64,000 nt of DNA from Polaribacter sargassicola (GTDB taxonomy: Bacteria > Bacteroidota > Bacteroidia > Flavobacteriales > Flavobacteriaceae). This document shows, in pieces, positions 51,924 through 60,941 of the stretch. A model generated the notes under the pieces. That model saw only the letters and a list, made by a program, of their open reading frames with translations. It had not been told where the DNA came from and searched no databases. Each line of letters begins with the position of its first letter. Positions within the stretch are counted from its first letter, which is position 1. The position numbers were made by a program, and so were the translations under genes. Location: NCBI RefSeq assembly GCF_021991835.1, contig NZ_JAHDAU010000011.1, positions 1-64,000 on the forward strand, read 5' to 3'.

Positions 51924-52397
51924 ATGAAAAACATTCTTATATTTATAATATTTATTTTAAGTTATCATATTCAATCTCAAGACAAAGGAGAAAAAGAACT
52001 GCTTTTTAAACTTCAAAATAAGAAAGTAAATATCAACATAAATAAAGATATTTTTACAAATGTTACTACTAACATGTATGCTGCACAAGAGCCAAAAGCT
52101 CTAATTGTAGCATTATATTTACCCATTTCTTATAAAAAACAAAAAACAAAACTGAATAAAATTTCTAATTCTAGTGAACTGAAATTTATAGGAGAAAAGA
52201 CAATAAAAGGAGAAAAAATATTACTTAAAGAGGGAATTATATCTAAAAAAGGAATTAACTATTTAAAGCAAGTTTATTACCTAAAATACGACAAGAAAAC
52301 TTGCATTGAACTGACAACAATGTTGGTTTATAGTGCTAGTAAACGTTCTAAAAAAATGATAGATGATATTGTTTATTCTGTAATAGAAAAAAATTAA
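51924..52397 (+). CDS. Small secreted protein of unknown function
   Basis: 157 residues. Signal peptide MKNILIFIIFILSYHIQSQ. The mature part is basic with alternating strands (KVNININKDIFTNVT, ALIVALYLPISYKK, CIELTTMLVYSASKRS). No family recognised; probably periplasmic. Its 3' end overlaps by 4 bp with the convergent M48 protease gene. Transcribed away from relA/spoT. Confidence 0.6.
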   Translation: MKNILIFIIFILSYHIQSQDKGEKELLFKLQNKKVNININKDIFTNVTTNMYAAQEPKALIVALYLPISYKKQKTKLNKISNSSELKFIGEKTIKGEKILLKEGIISKKGINYLKQVYYLKYDKKTCIELTTMLVYSASKRSKKMIDDIVYSVIEKN

Positions 52398-53626
52398 TTT
52401 TCTAAATTTTTTATTCTTTCCAACAAAGTTGGATGAGAATAATGCACAAAAACATACGCAGAATGCGGAGTTAAATTACTTAAACTGTTTTTAGATAATT
52501 TTTTAAGTGATGTAATTAGTGCTTTTGCATTAAAAGTTTCTTTGGCATAATTATCTGCTTGATATTCAAATTTACGAGACATATAATTCATAAATAATCC
52601 TGTAATTTCAGAAATTGGAGAATATAAAATTCCGAATGCTATTAAACCAATATGAAAACTTGGTGTTGAAATTGATAATGCTTCTGATAAAAGAGAAGAA
52701 TCGATGAAAATAGACAATATAAATAGCGTAAAACCCGTAAGTAGCATAGAGGATATTAAATTAAAAACGATATGTTTTCTTTTATAATGACCAACTTCAT
52801 GTGCTAAAACAGCAACAATTTCATCTGTTTCTAAATCACTTATTAAAGTATCATATAAAGTAATTCTTTTTTGAGAACCAAAACCAGAAAAATAAGCATT
52901 TGCTTTTGTAGAACGTTTAGAGCCGTCGATTACAAAAATATTATTGATAGTAAAACCTACTTTTTTTGAGTATTTTTCTATTGCTGATTTTAATTCGCCA
53001 GCTTCTAAAGCTGTTTGTTTATTAAATAAAGGTACAATTAGTTTTGCGTAAAACATATTTATAAACAAAGAGAAAAAAGCAACTAAAGCCCATGCGTATA
53101 ACCAAAAATTTTCTCCTGCAAATTGATAAAACCAAATAATTAAAGATAAAATTCCACCACCTAAAATAGCACTCATTAAACCTCCTTTTAATTTATCTAA
53201 CCAAAAAGTTTTTTTTGTACATTTATTAAAACCAAATTTTTCTTCTATAACAAATGTTTTGTAATAAGAAAAAGGTGTTGTTAAAATATCTGAACCTAAT
53301 ATTATAACACCAAAAAAAGTTAAAGCTACTAAAATGGGGTTATCAGTTAAGCTTCTTGCAAAATTATCTACATGTTTAAATCCATCAACAAAAAAGAAAA
53401 CTAAAGTTAACACCAAAGAAAATGCTGATGTTAAATTAGAAAATTTATCATTTACTTTTTTGTATTCTTGAGATTTCAGATACTCTTCTTTATTATAAAC
53501 ATCTTTTAATTCATCAGGAATTTCATCATCAAAATGTTTAGAATTTAAGAAGTCTAAAACTTTATCAATAATAAAACTGATAACTAAAATTGCTATTAAA
53601 ATATAAAATAGAGTAGTAGGTTGCAT
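52394..53626 (-). CDS. M48-family CAAX-protease-like membrane metallopeptidase (Ste24 type)
   Basis: 410 residues with several transmembrane helices. The zinc motif AVLAHEVGHYKRKH is the HExxH of family M48, with the third ligand Glu in the FEYQADNYAKE segment. The N-terminal CAAX-prenyl-protease-1 region is present (SRSTKANAYFSGFG-like stretch with KRSTKANAYFSGF). Bacterial members are thought to serve in membrane-protein quality control. Its start is immediately next to the stop of the polyphosphate glucokinase gene, within a three-gene operon. Confidence 0.92.
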   Translation of the reverse strand: MQPTTLFYILIAILVISFIIDKVLDFLNSKHFDDEIPDELKDVYNKEEYLKSQEYKKVNDKFSNLTSAFSLVLTLVFFFVDGFKHVDNFARSLTDNPILVALTFFGVIILGSDILTTPFSYYKTFVIEEKFGFNKCTKKTFWLDKLKGGLMSAILGGGILSLIIWFYQFAGENFWLYAWALVAFFSLFINMFYAKLIVPLFNKQTALEAGELKSAIEKYSKKVGFTINNIFVIDGSKRSTKANAYFSGFGSQKRITLYDTLISDLETDEIVAVLAHEVGHYKRKHIVFNLISSMLLTGFTLFILSIFIDSSLLSEALSISTPSFHIGLIAFGILYSPISEITGLFMNYMSRKFEYQADNYAKETFNAKALITSLKKLSKNSLSNLTPHSAYVFVHYSHPTLLERIKNLEN

Positions 53627-54373
53627 TTATTTTTTTTCCATTTTACTAGCATACATTGCAGCACCAATAATACCAGCATTGTTTTTAAATTCAGCAACTT
53701 TAACATTAACATCTGTTGTTAAATGCTGTTTAAATTCATCATATTTTTTACTAATTCCACCACCTAAAATAATTAAACTAGGTGAAAAAACAATTCTTAC
53801 ATATTCTAATAATTCATCAAAACGTAAAGCCCATTGTTTTAGCGATAAATCTTCTTTTTTTCTTATAGAATCTGCCGTGTAAAACTCAATAATTTTACCA
53901 TTGGTATGCAACATTTTTCCTATTTCTACATTCGGAATCAATTTTCCGTCAAAAAACAAACCAGAACCAATACCTGTACCAATTGTTATAACCAAAGTAA
54001 CACCTTTCTCTTTTTTACCGGCACCTAAACTAACTTCTGCAAGACCGGCTAAATCTGCATCATTACTAACATAAAATGGCAGTTTACATTCTTTTTTAAA
54101 TAGTTTATCAACTTTTACATTTAGCCATTTTTCACTTAAGTTACCATAATGAATACATTTTCCATCAACAATTGTGGTAGGAAAACTACAACCAACAGCT
54201 TTTTTCCAATCAAAATGCTTTATCATTTCTTTTACAACTTTGGCAACAGCTTCTGGTGTAGCTGGTTTTGGTGTAGGTATTCTGTGTCTATCAGTAAGTA
54301 ATTCTCCTGTTTTTGTGTTTACAACAGCAGCTTTTATTCCAGATCCACCAATGTCAATTCCTAATACTTTCAT
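53627..54373 (-). CDS. ppgK: Polyphosphate glucokinase (ROK family)
   Basis: 248 residues. Phosphate 1 motif [15 protein letters not shown], the sugar-binding [20 protein letters not shown] with catalytic Asp and [16 protein letters not shown] are those of PpgK-type enzymes, which phosphorylate glucose with polyphosphate or ATP. The ROK zinc-binding cysteine motif is missing, as in other PpgK proteins. It is encoded between an RNA methyltransferase and an M48 protease with 0-6 bp gaps. Confidence 0.88.
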   Translation of the reverse strand: MKVLGIDIGGSGIKAAVVNTKTGELLTDRHRIPTPKPATPEAVAKVVKEMIKHFDWKKAVGCSFPTTIVDGKCIHYGNLSEKWLNVKVDKLFKKECKLPFYVSNDADLAGLAEVSLGAGKKEKGVTLVITIGTGIGSGLFFDGKLIPNVEIGKMLHTNGKIIEFYTADSIRKKEDLSLKQWALRFDELLEYVRIVFSPSLIILGGGISKKYDEFKQHLTTDVNVKVAEFKNNAGIIGAAMYASKMEKK

Positions 54374-54379
54374 TTTTTT

Positions 54380-55174
54380 TTATTTAAAATCTCTTTGTCT
54401 TTTTGCTTCAAAAAGAATAATTGCAGCAGAAACAGAAACATTCATAGAATCTATTTGTCCCTGCATAGGTATGTTTATATTTTGTTTAGCAGCTTCTCGC
54501 CAAGTTTCTGTTAAACCCGTTGCCTCTGTACCAACAACTATTGCAGAAGATTCTGTATAGTTTTCCTTATGATATTCATTAGAGTTCTGCAAAGTAGCAG
54601 CATATATATTAATATTCTGTTTTTTAAAAAAAGTAATTATTTCTTCTGATGTACCAATGGCAATGTTGTTAGTAAAAACACAACCAACACTAGACCTAAT
54701 AATATTGGCGTTATATAAATCGCTTTTAGGGTCTGCTATAAATATTGCATCTACATTTGCAGCATCTGCAGTTCTTAAAAGAGCCCCTATATTACCTGGT
54801 TTTTCTACACTTTCTGCTACTAAAATTAAAGGTTTTTCTCTTTTAAATTTAATGTTCTTTAAAGAAAAATCTTTTGTTTTTGCAACAGCAACAATTCCTT
54901 CTGTAGATTCTCTATAAGCTATTTTTTGATATATTTCTTTAGAAATTGATACTCTATTTATGTTTTTATTAAATAGGTGTAAAATTTCTTTTTCTGAGAT
55001 TAATTCTGGATAAAAAAGAATTGTATCAAATTCATAATCAGCAGATATGGCTAAAGAAATTTCTCGTTTACCTTCAATAATAAATAGCCCTTGTTTTTTT
55101 CGTTCACGTGCTTTTTCTTGCAGTTTTAGCAAGTTTTTTATGTAAGAGTTTTGGATACTTGTAATTTCTTTCAT
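54380..55174 (-). CDS. TrmH/SpoU-family RNA 2'-O-methyltransferase
   Basis: 264 residues from the ATG at 55174. An N-terminal substrate-binding domain (LLKLQEKARERKKQGLFIIEGKREI) resembles the L30e-like fold. The SPOUT trefoil-knot domain has ESVEKPGNIGALLRTADA, IRSSVGCVFTNNIAI, VVGTEATGLTETW and IPMQGQIDSMNVSVSAAI, the AdoMet-binding motifs. It probably methylates 23S rRNA or a tRNA ribose; target is not determinable. It is the first gene of the operon with ppgK and the M48 protease. Confidence 0.92.
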   Translation of the reverse strand: MKEITSIQNSYIKNLLKLQEKARERKKQGLFIIEGKREISLAISADYEFDTILFYPELISEKEILHLFNKNINRVSISKEIYQKIAYRESTEGIVAVAKTKDFSLKNIKFKREKPLILVAESVEKPGNIGALLRTADAANVDAIFIADPKSDLYNANIIRSSVGCVFTNNIAIGTSEEIITFFKKQNINIYAATLQNSNEYHKENYTESSAIVVGTEATGLTETWREAAKQNINIPMQGQIDSMNVSVSAAIILFEAKRQRDFK

Positions 55175-55305
55175 CAATGCAAATATACCTATTTATAGGT
55201 ATTGTCTTAAGTCAAAATAATAACAATATTTGTATAACAGTAAGTTGAGTGTATTTATTTGGATTTGTACTTAAAATTCTGTGAAAAGGAAAAATTATTT
55301 ATAGT

Positions 55306-55336
55306 AAAAAAAGGCTCGCGTTAAGCGAGCCTTTTT
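55306..55336 (-). terminator. Terminator of the amidohydrolase operon
   Basis: AAAAAAGGCTCGC pairs with GCGAGCCTTTTTT around GTTAA: a perfect 13-bp stem, 20 bp downstream of the amidohydrolase gene's stop. Confidence 0.92.
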
Positions 55337-55356
55337 TAAACTTTAATAAGATGAAA

Positions 55357-56655
55357 TTATTTTGTTTTATACTTATTAGAATACCTTTTCCACAATTTTG
55401 TTTGATGAGTTTCTAAACTAATTTTTCTACCTTGTATAAAAGCGTTAGAAATAATGTTAGTTCTCATATCTAATGCGTCTCCTTCAGATATAAATAAAGT
55501 TGCGTCTTTACCAACTTCTAAAGTTCCTGCAAAATCATCGATTCCTAATATTTTTGCATTATTAAAAGTTAATAACTTTAAAGCTTCTTCTTTTTCTAAA
55601 CCATGAGCCGCAAAAGTACCAGCGTAAAAAGGTAAATTTCTTGTATTCATACGTTCCATAGACCCTTCCATACCTAAACCTACTGTAATACCTTTTTCTG
55701 TAAGTATTTTTGCAATAGTATATGTAGAATCATAAGCATCATCTTCACTACTTGGGTTTCTATGAGGTCTTTCTAAAATAATTGGAATGTTGTATTTTAC
55801 AAGTAAATCTGCAACTTTATCTGCATCTCCACCTTTAACAATAACAACTTTCTCTATACCTAATTCTTTAGAAATAGTAATTGCATCTGTAATTTCTTTT
55901 TGTCCGTTTACATGGATAAAAAGTTTTTGAGTACCATCAAATAAACCTTTAGTAGCTTCATAAGGTAAATGTTTTTTTTCTGCATTACCTGCTAAATAAG
56001 TTTTAGCATTAGAAAAATAAGTTTTAATACCAGCTATACTTTTAGGATAGTTTGGGTCTGGTTTTAATGTACCATCACCACCAAACCTTCTTCTTCCGCT
56101 AGAAAGGCTTCCTGGCCAATTCATGTGTATAGCATCATCAACCTTAATAGCAGCATCTTCCCAGTTCCAAGCATCTAATTGTACAATAGAAGATGTACCA
56201 GAAATTAAACCACCTCTTGGTGTAATTTGCGCCATTAAAACTCCGTTTGGTCTCATAGATTCTACCACTTTACTTTCTGCATTATAAGCTATTAAACTTC
56301 TTATATGCGGGTTGTTTGTACCAATCTCATCTTCATCATCACTTGCTTTAACAGCATCAATTTCTACTAAACCTAAACTTGCATTGGCTGCAATAAAACC
56401 AGGATAAACATGTTTACCTTTAGCGTTAATAACGGTTCCTCTTCTAGCAATTTTTGCATTTGCACTTCCTGCAAAAACAATTTTTCCTTCGCTAAACATT
56501 ATTAAAGAGTTTTCTATAACCTCTCCATTTCCTAAATGTGCTGTTGCACCTTCTATAGAATAGTCTGCAGTTTGTTTATCTGCAGGTGTTTGTTGTGCTA
56601 TAATGCTATTACCTAACAAGAAAGTAAATAGCAAACTATATATTATTTTTTTCAT
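55357..56655 (-). CDS. Amidohydrolase-like exported protein lacking the HxH metal motif
   Basis: 432 residues. Signal peptide MKKIIYSLLFTFLLGNSIIAQ. The N-terminal composite beta domain and TIM-barrel layout are those of imidazolonepropionase-type amidohydrolases (KHVYPGFIAANASLG, TEKGITVGLGMEGS, LKLLTFNNAKILGIDDFAGTLEVGKDATLFIS). The usual GLIDxHxH is replaced by GFIAANAS, and the other His ligands are not evident. It is therefore probably a non-catalytic partner of the protein encoded 12 bp upstream. Confidence 0.8.
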   Translation of the reverse strand: MKKIIYSLLFTFLLGNSIIAQQTPADKQTADYSIEGATAHLGNGEVIENSLIMFSEGKIVFAGSANAKIARRGTVINAKGKHVYPGFIAANASLGLVEIDAVKASDDEDEIGTNNPHIRSLIAYNAESKVVESMRPNGVLMAQITPRGGLISGTSSIVQLDAWNWEDAAIKVDDAIHMNWPGSLSSGRRRFGGDGTLKPDPNYPKSIAGIKTYFSNAKTYLAGNAEKKHLPYEATKGLFDGTQKLFIHVNGQKEITDAITISKELGIEKVVIVKGGDADKVADLLVKYNIPIILERPHRNPSSEDDAYDSTYTIAKILTEKGITVGLGMEGSMERMNTRNLPFYAGTFAAHGLEKEEALKLLTFNNAKILGIDDFAGTLEVGKDATLFISEGDALDMRTNIISNAFIQGRKISLETHQTKLWKRYSNKYKTK

Positions 56656-56667
56656 ATTTCTGTAGCT

Positions 56668-59637
56668 TTATATTTCTGTATCACAGTGAAAATCGATATC
56701 GATTCTTTTTCTTGGGGTTTGCGTTTTAGCACCTCCTATTTTTTCCTGTAACATCATATTAATTAATTTGCTTCTTTCTTCTTTAATAGCTTCACGTTTT
56801 TTAATGTCTTCGTTTCTATCAAAAAATACTTTACCTTCTATGATTGTTTTTTCAACTTTAGCATAGATAGACATTGGGTGATCACTCCATAAAACAACAT
56901 CTGCGTCTTTACCTACTTTTATACTACCAACTCTATCATCAATATGTAAAAGTTTAGCTGGGTTAATTGTTACCATTTTCCAAGCTTCTAGTTCTGTCAT
57001 ACCACCATATTTAACTGTTTTTGCAGCTTCTTGGTTTAATCTTCTAGACATTTCTCTATCATCAGAATTAATAGCAACAGTAACACCGGCATCATGCATA
57101 ATTGCTGCATTGTAAGGTATTGCGTCATTAACCTCGTATTTATAAGCCCACCAATCTGAGAATGTAGAACCACCAACACCGTGTTCTTTCATTTTATCTG
57201 CCACTTTATATCCTTCTAAAATATGTGTAAAAGTGTTAATTGTAAAACCAAATTTTTCTGCAACTTTCATTAACATATTAATTTCTGATTGTACATAAGA
57301 GTGACAAGAAATATAACGTTCGCTGTTAATAATTTCTGCTAATGTTTCCATTTCGGCATCTTTTCTATAAGGCTTACCGCTTTTCTTTAAAGCATCATAT
57401 TCTTCCGCTCTTGTAAAATAATCGATAAAAACTTGTTCTACACCCATTCTTGTTTGTGGAAAACGAGTACCATTTGTGCTACGAGATTGTTTTACGTTTT
57501 CTCCTAAAGCAAATTTTATAAATTTAGGTGAGTTGTCGTAAATCATTTCTTCTGCATTTTCTCCCCACTTTAGTTTGATGATTGCAGAACGTCCACCAAT
57601 TGGGTTGGCAGAACCATGTAAAATTTGAGAAGTTGTTGTTCCTCCAGAAATGTTTCTATAAATATTAATGTCATTAGGGTCTACAACGTCTTCTATAGTA
57701 ACTTCTGCAGAAGAATTTTGTGCACCTTCATTAATAGAAGAAGCTGCAATATGAGAATGTTCATCTATAATACCAGCAGTTAAATGTTTGCCCGTTCCAT
57801 CAATTACAGTTGCGCCTCCGGCACTTAAACCTTTACCTATTTTAGTGATTTTTCCATTCTTTAAAAGAACATCTGTGTTTTCTAAGATACCTTCATCTTC
57901 ACTGGTCCAAACAGTAACATTTTTAACTAAAATTGTTTGTGTTTTAGGTTGTGTATAATTACCAAAACCAATATTAGGGTAACTTACTGGTACAACAGTT
58001 AACACTTTTTCTTTTTTACCACCTTTTTTAGCAGGTTTTCCTTTTGTTTCTGTTGCTGCTACTTTTTTACTTGCAGACCAAGAAGTTTTATCACCTTTTG
58101 TATCAAAAGCATCACCTTGCATCACGTTAGAAGCATTGATAACTTTACCTAACATTCTTGTATACTTATCTTCTTCATTTAACGTAATTGTAACCCAATC
58201 ATCTGCAAAAGAAAATTTAGCATTTACTTTTTTACCATCTTTTTTAATAGATCCTGATTGTTTAGCTCCTTTACCGGTAATTGATAAATCGTAATTTTCA
58301 TCATTAACAGTTAACATATAATCACCTGTAATGTCTTTAATATTCATATCATTAATTACATTTTTATCACCTTGTACCCAATTTTCATGAATAGTAGTTT
58401 TAGGATCAAAAACATCACCAGAAGTAATAATAAAGTTTGCGTAACTACCTGTATTTAAATTACCAATAGAAGAATTACCAAGAATATTAGCAGGAATAGT
58501 TGTTAAGGCTTCTAATGCTTTTTCTTTATCAAAACCATATTTAATTGCTTTTTGTATGTTTTTATGAAAAGCATTAATAGATTTTAAAGTATGTGTGGTT
58601 AAAGCAAAGTTAATTCCGTTTTTAGAAAGTACACTTAAGTTTGTAGGCTCTTGGTTCCATCTACGCATATCTCCTAAAGATATGTGTTCTGTTAATAACG
58701 GATTAGAAACATCAAAAGCAGCACTAAAATTAATAGGAATAATAAAATTAGCGTTTGTTGCTTTTATATCATTAATTCTTTCAAATTCTTTTCCGCTACC
58801 AACAATAGTGTATTGTACACCAAACTCATCACCAACTTTATCTGCTCTTAAAGCATCTAAAACATTTGAAGTTTCAAATATCTGGTGTAAGTTTTTGTTT
58901 GCATTAAAAGCTTCTAAAGATAAATCTTTATTTTTCATGTTTCCTTTAGCATACCAATCTGCATCGTTGTACACCTGACGTAATAAAGCCATTGCACCCA
59001 TTCTAGAACTAGGATAAGCTTGATTAGATTTAGAACTTTTATTAAATGATAAATATTGAGCAGATTTTGTATCTAAGATTCTGTAAGCATCAGAAGAATT
59101 AGGGTTTAAAGCTATTAACAAACCATTACCTTGTACAATACCATCGTTTAAGTGAGTATTTACAACACCAAAACCAGCATTAATTAAATCTTTTGCTTTT
59201 TTACTATCAAACTTAAAATCTGAAATAGGATTTGTTTCTGGTCTAATATGGTCGTTCCAATAATAACCTTCTCGTGTAGCTTCATATTGTCTTGTTCTAG
59301 ACCTAAAGCCAGCTTGGCCACCTTGTCTATTTGAGTTAGCAAGACCAAAATCTGAATAAATTTCAATAAAAGAAGGGTAAATAGTTTTACCACTTAAATC
59401 GATTGTTTTTGTTCCTGAAGGAATTTTAACCGATTTACCAATACTTAAAACTTTACCGTCTTTAATTAGTAAGGTTCCTTTTTTTACAACTTTATTATGT
59501 GTTACATAAATGGTTGCGTTGGTAAACGCAAAAGTTGTGTTTTCTGTTGTTTTTACTCCACTATCTGTAGGAAAATAATCTTGCGAATGCATAGAAAATG
59601 CTACAAATAATGAGAAAAAAAAGAGTAATTTTCTCAT
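56668..59637 (-). CDS. Exported tandem amidohydrolase with one inactive and one active module
   Basis: 989 residues with a signal peptide (MRKLLFFFSLFVAFSMHS). Module 1 (about 30-440) resembles the neighbouring gene product and lacks HxH (YPSFIEIYSDFG). A beta-rich linker domain (about 440-570) follows. Module 2 has IIDEHSHIAASS (H627, H629), ISCHSYV, FTHILEG and VAINSDDREMSRRL, keeping the metal ligands of an active amidohydrolase. It ends in a GKVFFD tail of the composite domain. It likely hydrolyses a cyclic amide, imide or peptide in the periplasm. Coupled to the gene at 55357-56655. Confidence 0.85.
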   Translation of the reverse strand: MRKLLFFFSLFVAFSMHSQDYFPTDSGVKTTENTTFAFTNATIYVTHNKVVKKGTLLIKDGKVLSIGKSVKIPSGTKTIDLSGKTIYPSFIEIYSDFGLANSNRQGGQAGFRSRTRQYEATREGYYWNDHIRPETNPISDFKFDSKKAKDLINAGFGVVNTHLNDGIVQGNGLLIALNPNSSDAYRILDTKSAQYLSFNKSSKSNQAYPSSRMGAMALLRQVYNDADWYAKGNMKNKDLSLEAFNANKNLHQIFETSNVLDALRADKVGDEFGVQYTIVGSGKEFERINDIKATNANFIIPINFSAAFDVSNPLLTEHISLGDMRRWNQEPTNLSVLSKNGINFALTTHTLKSINAFHKNIQKAIKYGFDKEKALEALTTIPANILGNSSIGNLNTGSYANFIITSGDVFDPKTTIHENWVQGDKNVINDMNIKDITGDYMLTVNDENYDLSITGKGAKQSGSIKKDGKKVNAKFSFADDWVTITLNEEDKYTRMLGKVINASNVMQGDAFDTKGDKTSWSASKKVAATETKGKPAKKGGKKEKVLTVVPVSYPNIGFGNYTQPKTQTILVKNVTVWTSEDEGILENTDVLLKNGKITKIGKGLSAGGATVIDGTGKHLTAGIIDEHSHIAASSINEGAQNSSAEVTIEDVVDPNDINIYRNISGGTTTSQILHGSANPIGGRSAIIKLKWGENAEEMIYDNSPKFIKFALGENVKQSRSTNGTRFPQTRMGVEQVFIDYFTRAEEYDALKKSGKPYRKDAEMETLAEIINSERYISCHSYVQSEINMLMKVAEKFGFTINTFTHILEGYKVADKMKEHGVGGSTFSDWWAYKYEVNDAIPYNAAIMHDAGVTVAINSDDREMSRRLNQEAAKTVKYGGMTELEAWKMVTINPAKLLHIDDRVGSIKVGKDADVVLWSDHPMSIYAKVEKTIIEGKVFFDRNEDIKKREAIKEERSKLINMMLQEKIGGAKTQTPRKRIDIDFHCDTEI

Positions 59638-59727
59638 AAAAGTTTGAATTAGTTGTTTGAATTATTTTGCATAAAATTAAATAGAAGCAATTTGTAAAAT
59701 GTTAAAATGCCTTAATTTAACAAAATT

Positions 59728-60804
59728 TTAGTATTTTATTAGGGGTTTAAAATAACTAATAAATAAATCAACAACATAATTATAAGATTGTACACCTTTT
59801 TCTTGTTTATTCGCTTTTAGATAGGCATTGTATCCTTTTTTAATATAAGGTTCAAAAGGGTTTTTATATTCTTGCCAAAATAGGTAACTATTGTTAAAAT
59901 CTTTTATAATTCCTTTATTTACCTTTTGCCAAAGTTCTTTAGATAAATTTTTATCTCTTTTTTTTATCTCAGAAATACAATAACCAAAAGCCATTCTATA
60001 ACTTGCATATTTAAAATAAATATCATCATTATAATTTGCGGCTAAAAATCCTATAAAATTAGCTTCGTTTTCTGCAGCAAAACCTATTTGATGTGCCATT
60101 TCATGACATACGGTTGTAGGATAACCTGTTTTTGGTAATTTATCGTTTAGCTGTGCTTCCCCCGTTAACGGATTTAAATATCCGGCAGTGCCATTATAAG
60201 TTTGTAGCAAACTCATTAAAGAACTTTTTACAGATTTATGTTGATATTTTAGTTGAGGAAAATCTTTTGCTAAATTTGTATAACCATCAACCGCCATTGC
60301 ATACATTTCTTTTGGTTGATAAAAATTAGTAACCTTTAAAGTATCGTTTTTAGTAATTTTAAGTTGATAATAATTTAGCTCTTTTATAATGTACTCTGTT
60401 ACTGTTTTAAGTTGTTCTGTAGTATATTCTTTTTGTTGATAATTTAAATTTTTAGCCAAAGGTTCTCTATAATAATTTAAACCCCAAAAAAGATAAAAAC
60501 AAAAATAAATAATAGATAATACAGCCGTAAAATGAATTATTTTAGGAATAAAATTTTTGAACCTATTTTTTATGATTAGAAATAAAAATCGAATTAAAAT
60601 AAATAACCCAAATGCTAATAAAACATCACCAAAAGAAAAAGGAAGCCAACCTAAAAGTATTCTAAAAAAAGACGATATATAAGGATAAATTCCGTTAGAA
60701 TAATATTTTTCTATAAACGATGGATTTTTAGCCACCAGTTGCATTAAAAGCATCTGAATAGGCAGTAATATTGATAAAAAAATATGTGTTTTATTCCATT
60801 TCAT
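59728..60804 (-). CDS. DUF3810 membrane-anchored zinc-protease-like protein
   Basis: 358 residues. Three N-terminal transmembrane helices (to about residue 115), then a soluble domain carrying VCHEMAHQIGFAAENEANFIG. HExxH plus a downstream Glu in EANF makes a gluzincin-type zinc site. DUF3810 proteins are widespread in Bacteroidota and Firmicutes and have no settled function. It is divergent from dnaB, with 137 bp between them. Confidence 0.85.
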   Translation of the reverse strand: MKWNKTHIFLSILLPIQMLLMQLVAKNPSFIEKYYSNGIYPYISSFFRILLGWLPFSFGDVLLAFGLFILIRFLFLIIKNRFKNFIPKIIHFTAVLSIIYFCFYLFWGLNYYREPLAKNLNYQQKEYTTEQLKTVTEYIIKELNYYQLKITKNDTLKVTNFYQPKEMYAMAVDGYTNLAKDFPQLKYQHKSVKSSLMSLLQTYNGTAGYLNPLTGEAQLNDKLPKTGYPTTVCHEMAHQIGFAAENEANFIGFLAANYNDDIYFKYASYRMAFGYCISEIKKRDKNLSKELWQKVNKGIIKDFNNSYLFWQEYKNPFEPYIKKGYNAYLKANKQEKGVQSYNYVVDLFISYFKPLIKY

Positions 60805-60928
60805 TCGTGTAAAAGTAACACATCATTTTAAAAGTTACTTAGTTATTAACATATTAATAACAATTCTTATCTGTTTTTGTGAACAAAGAAATTTACTATT
60901 GAGAGTAGAATTTAACATGTAAAAAAAG

Positions 60929-60936
60929 TACATTTG
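60929..60936 (+). promoter_or_regulatory. dnaB -7 box, apparently leaderless
   Basis: TACATTTG matches TAnnTTTG. The ATG starts 6 bp after it, so transcription should begin at or within a base or two of the start codon. No clear -33 element. Confidence 0.5.
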
Positions 60937-60941
60937 CAGTC

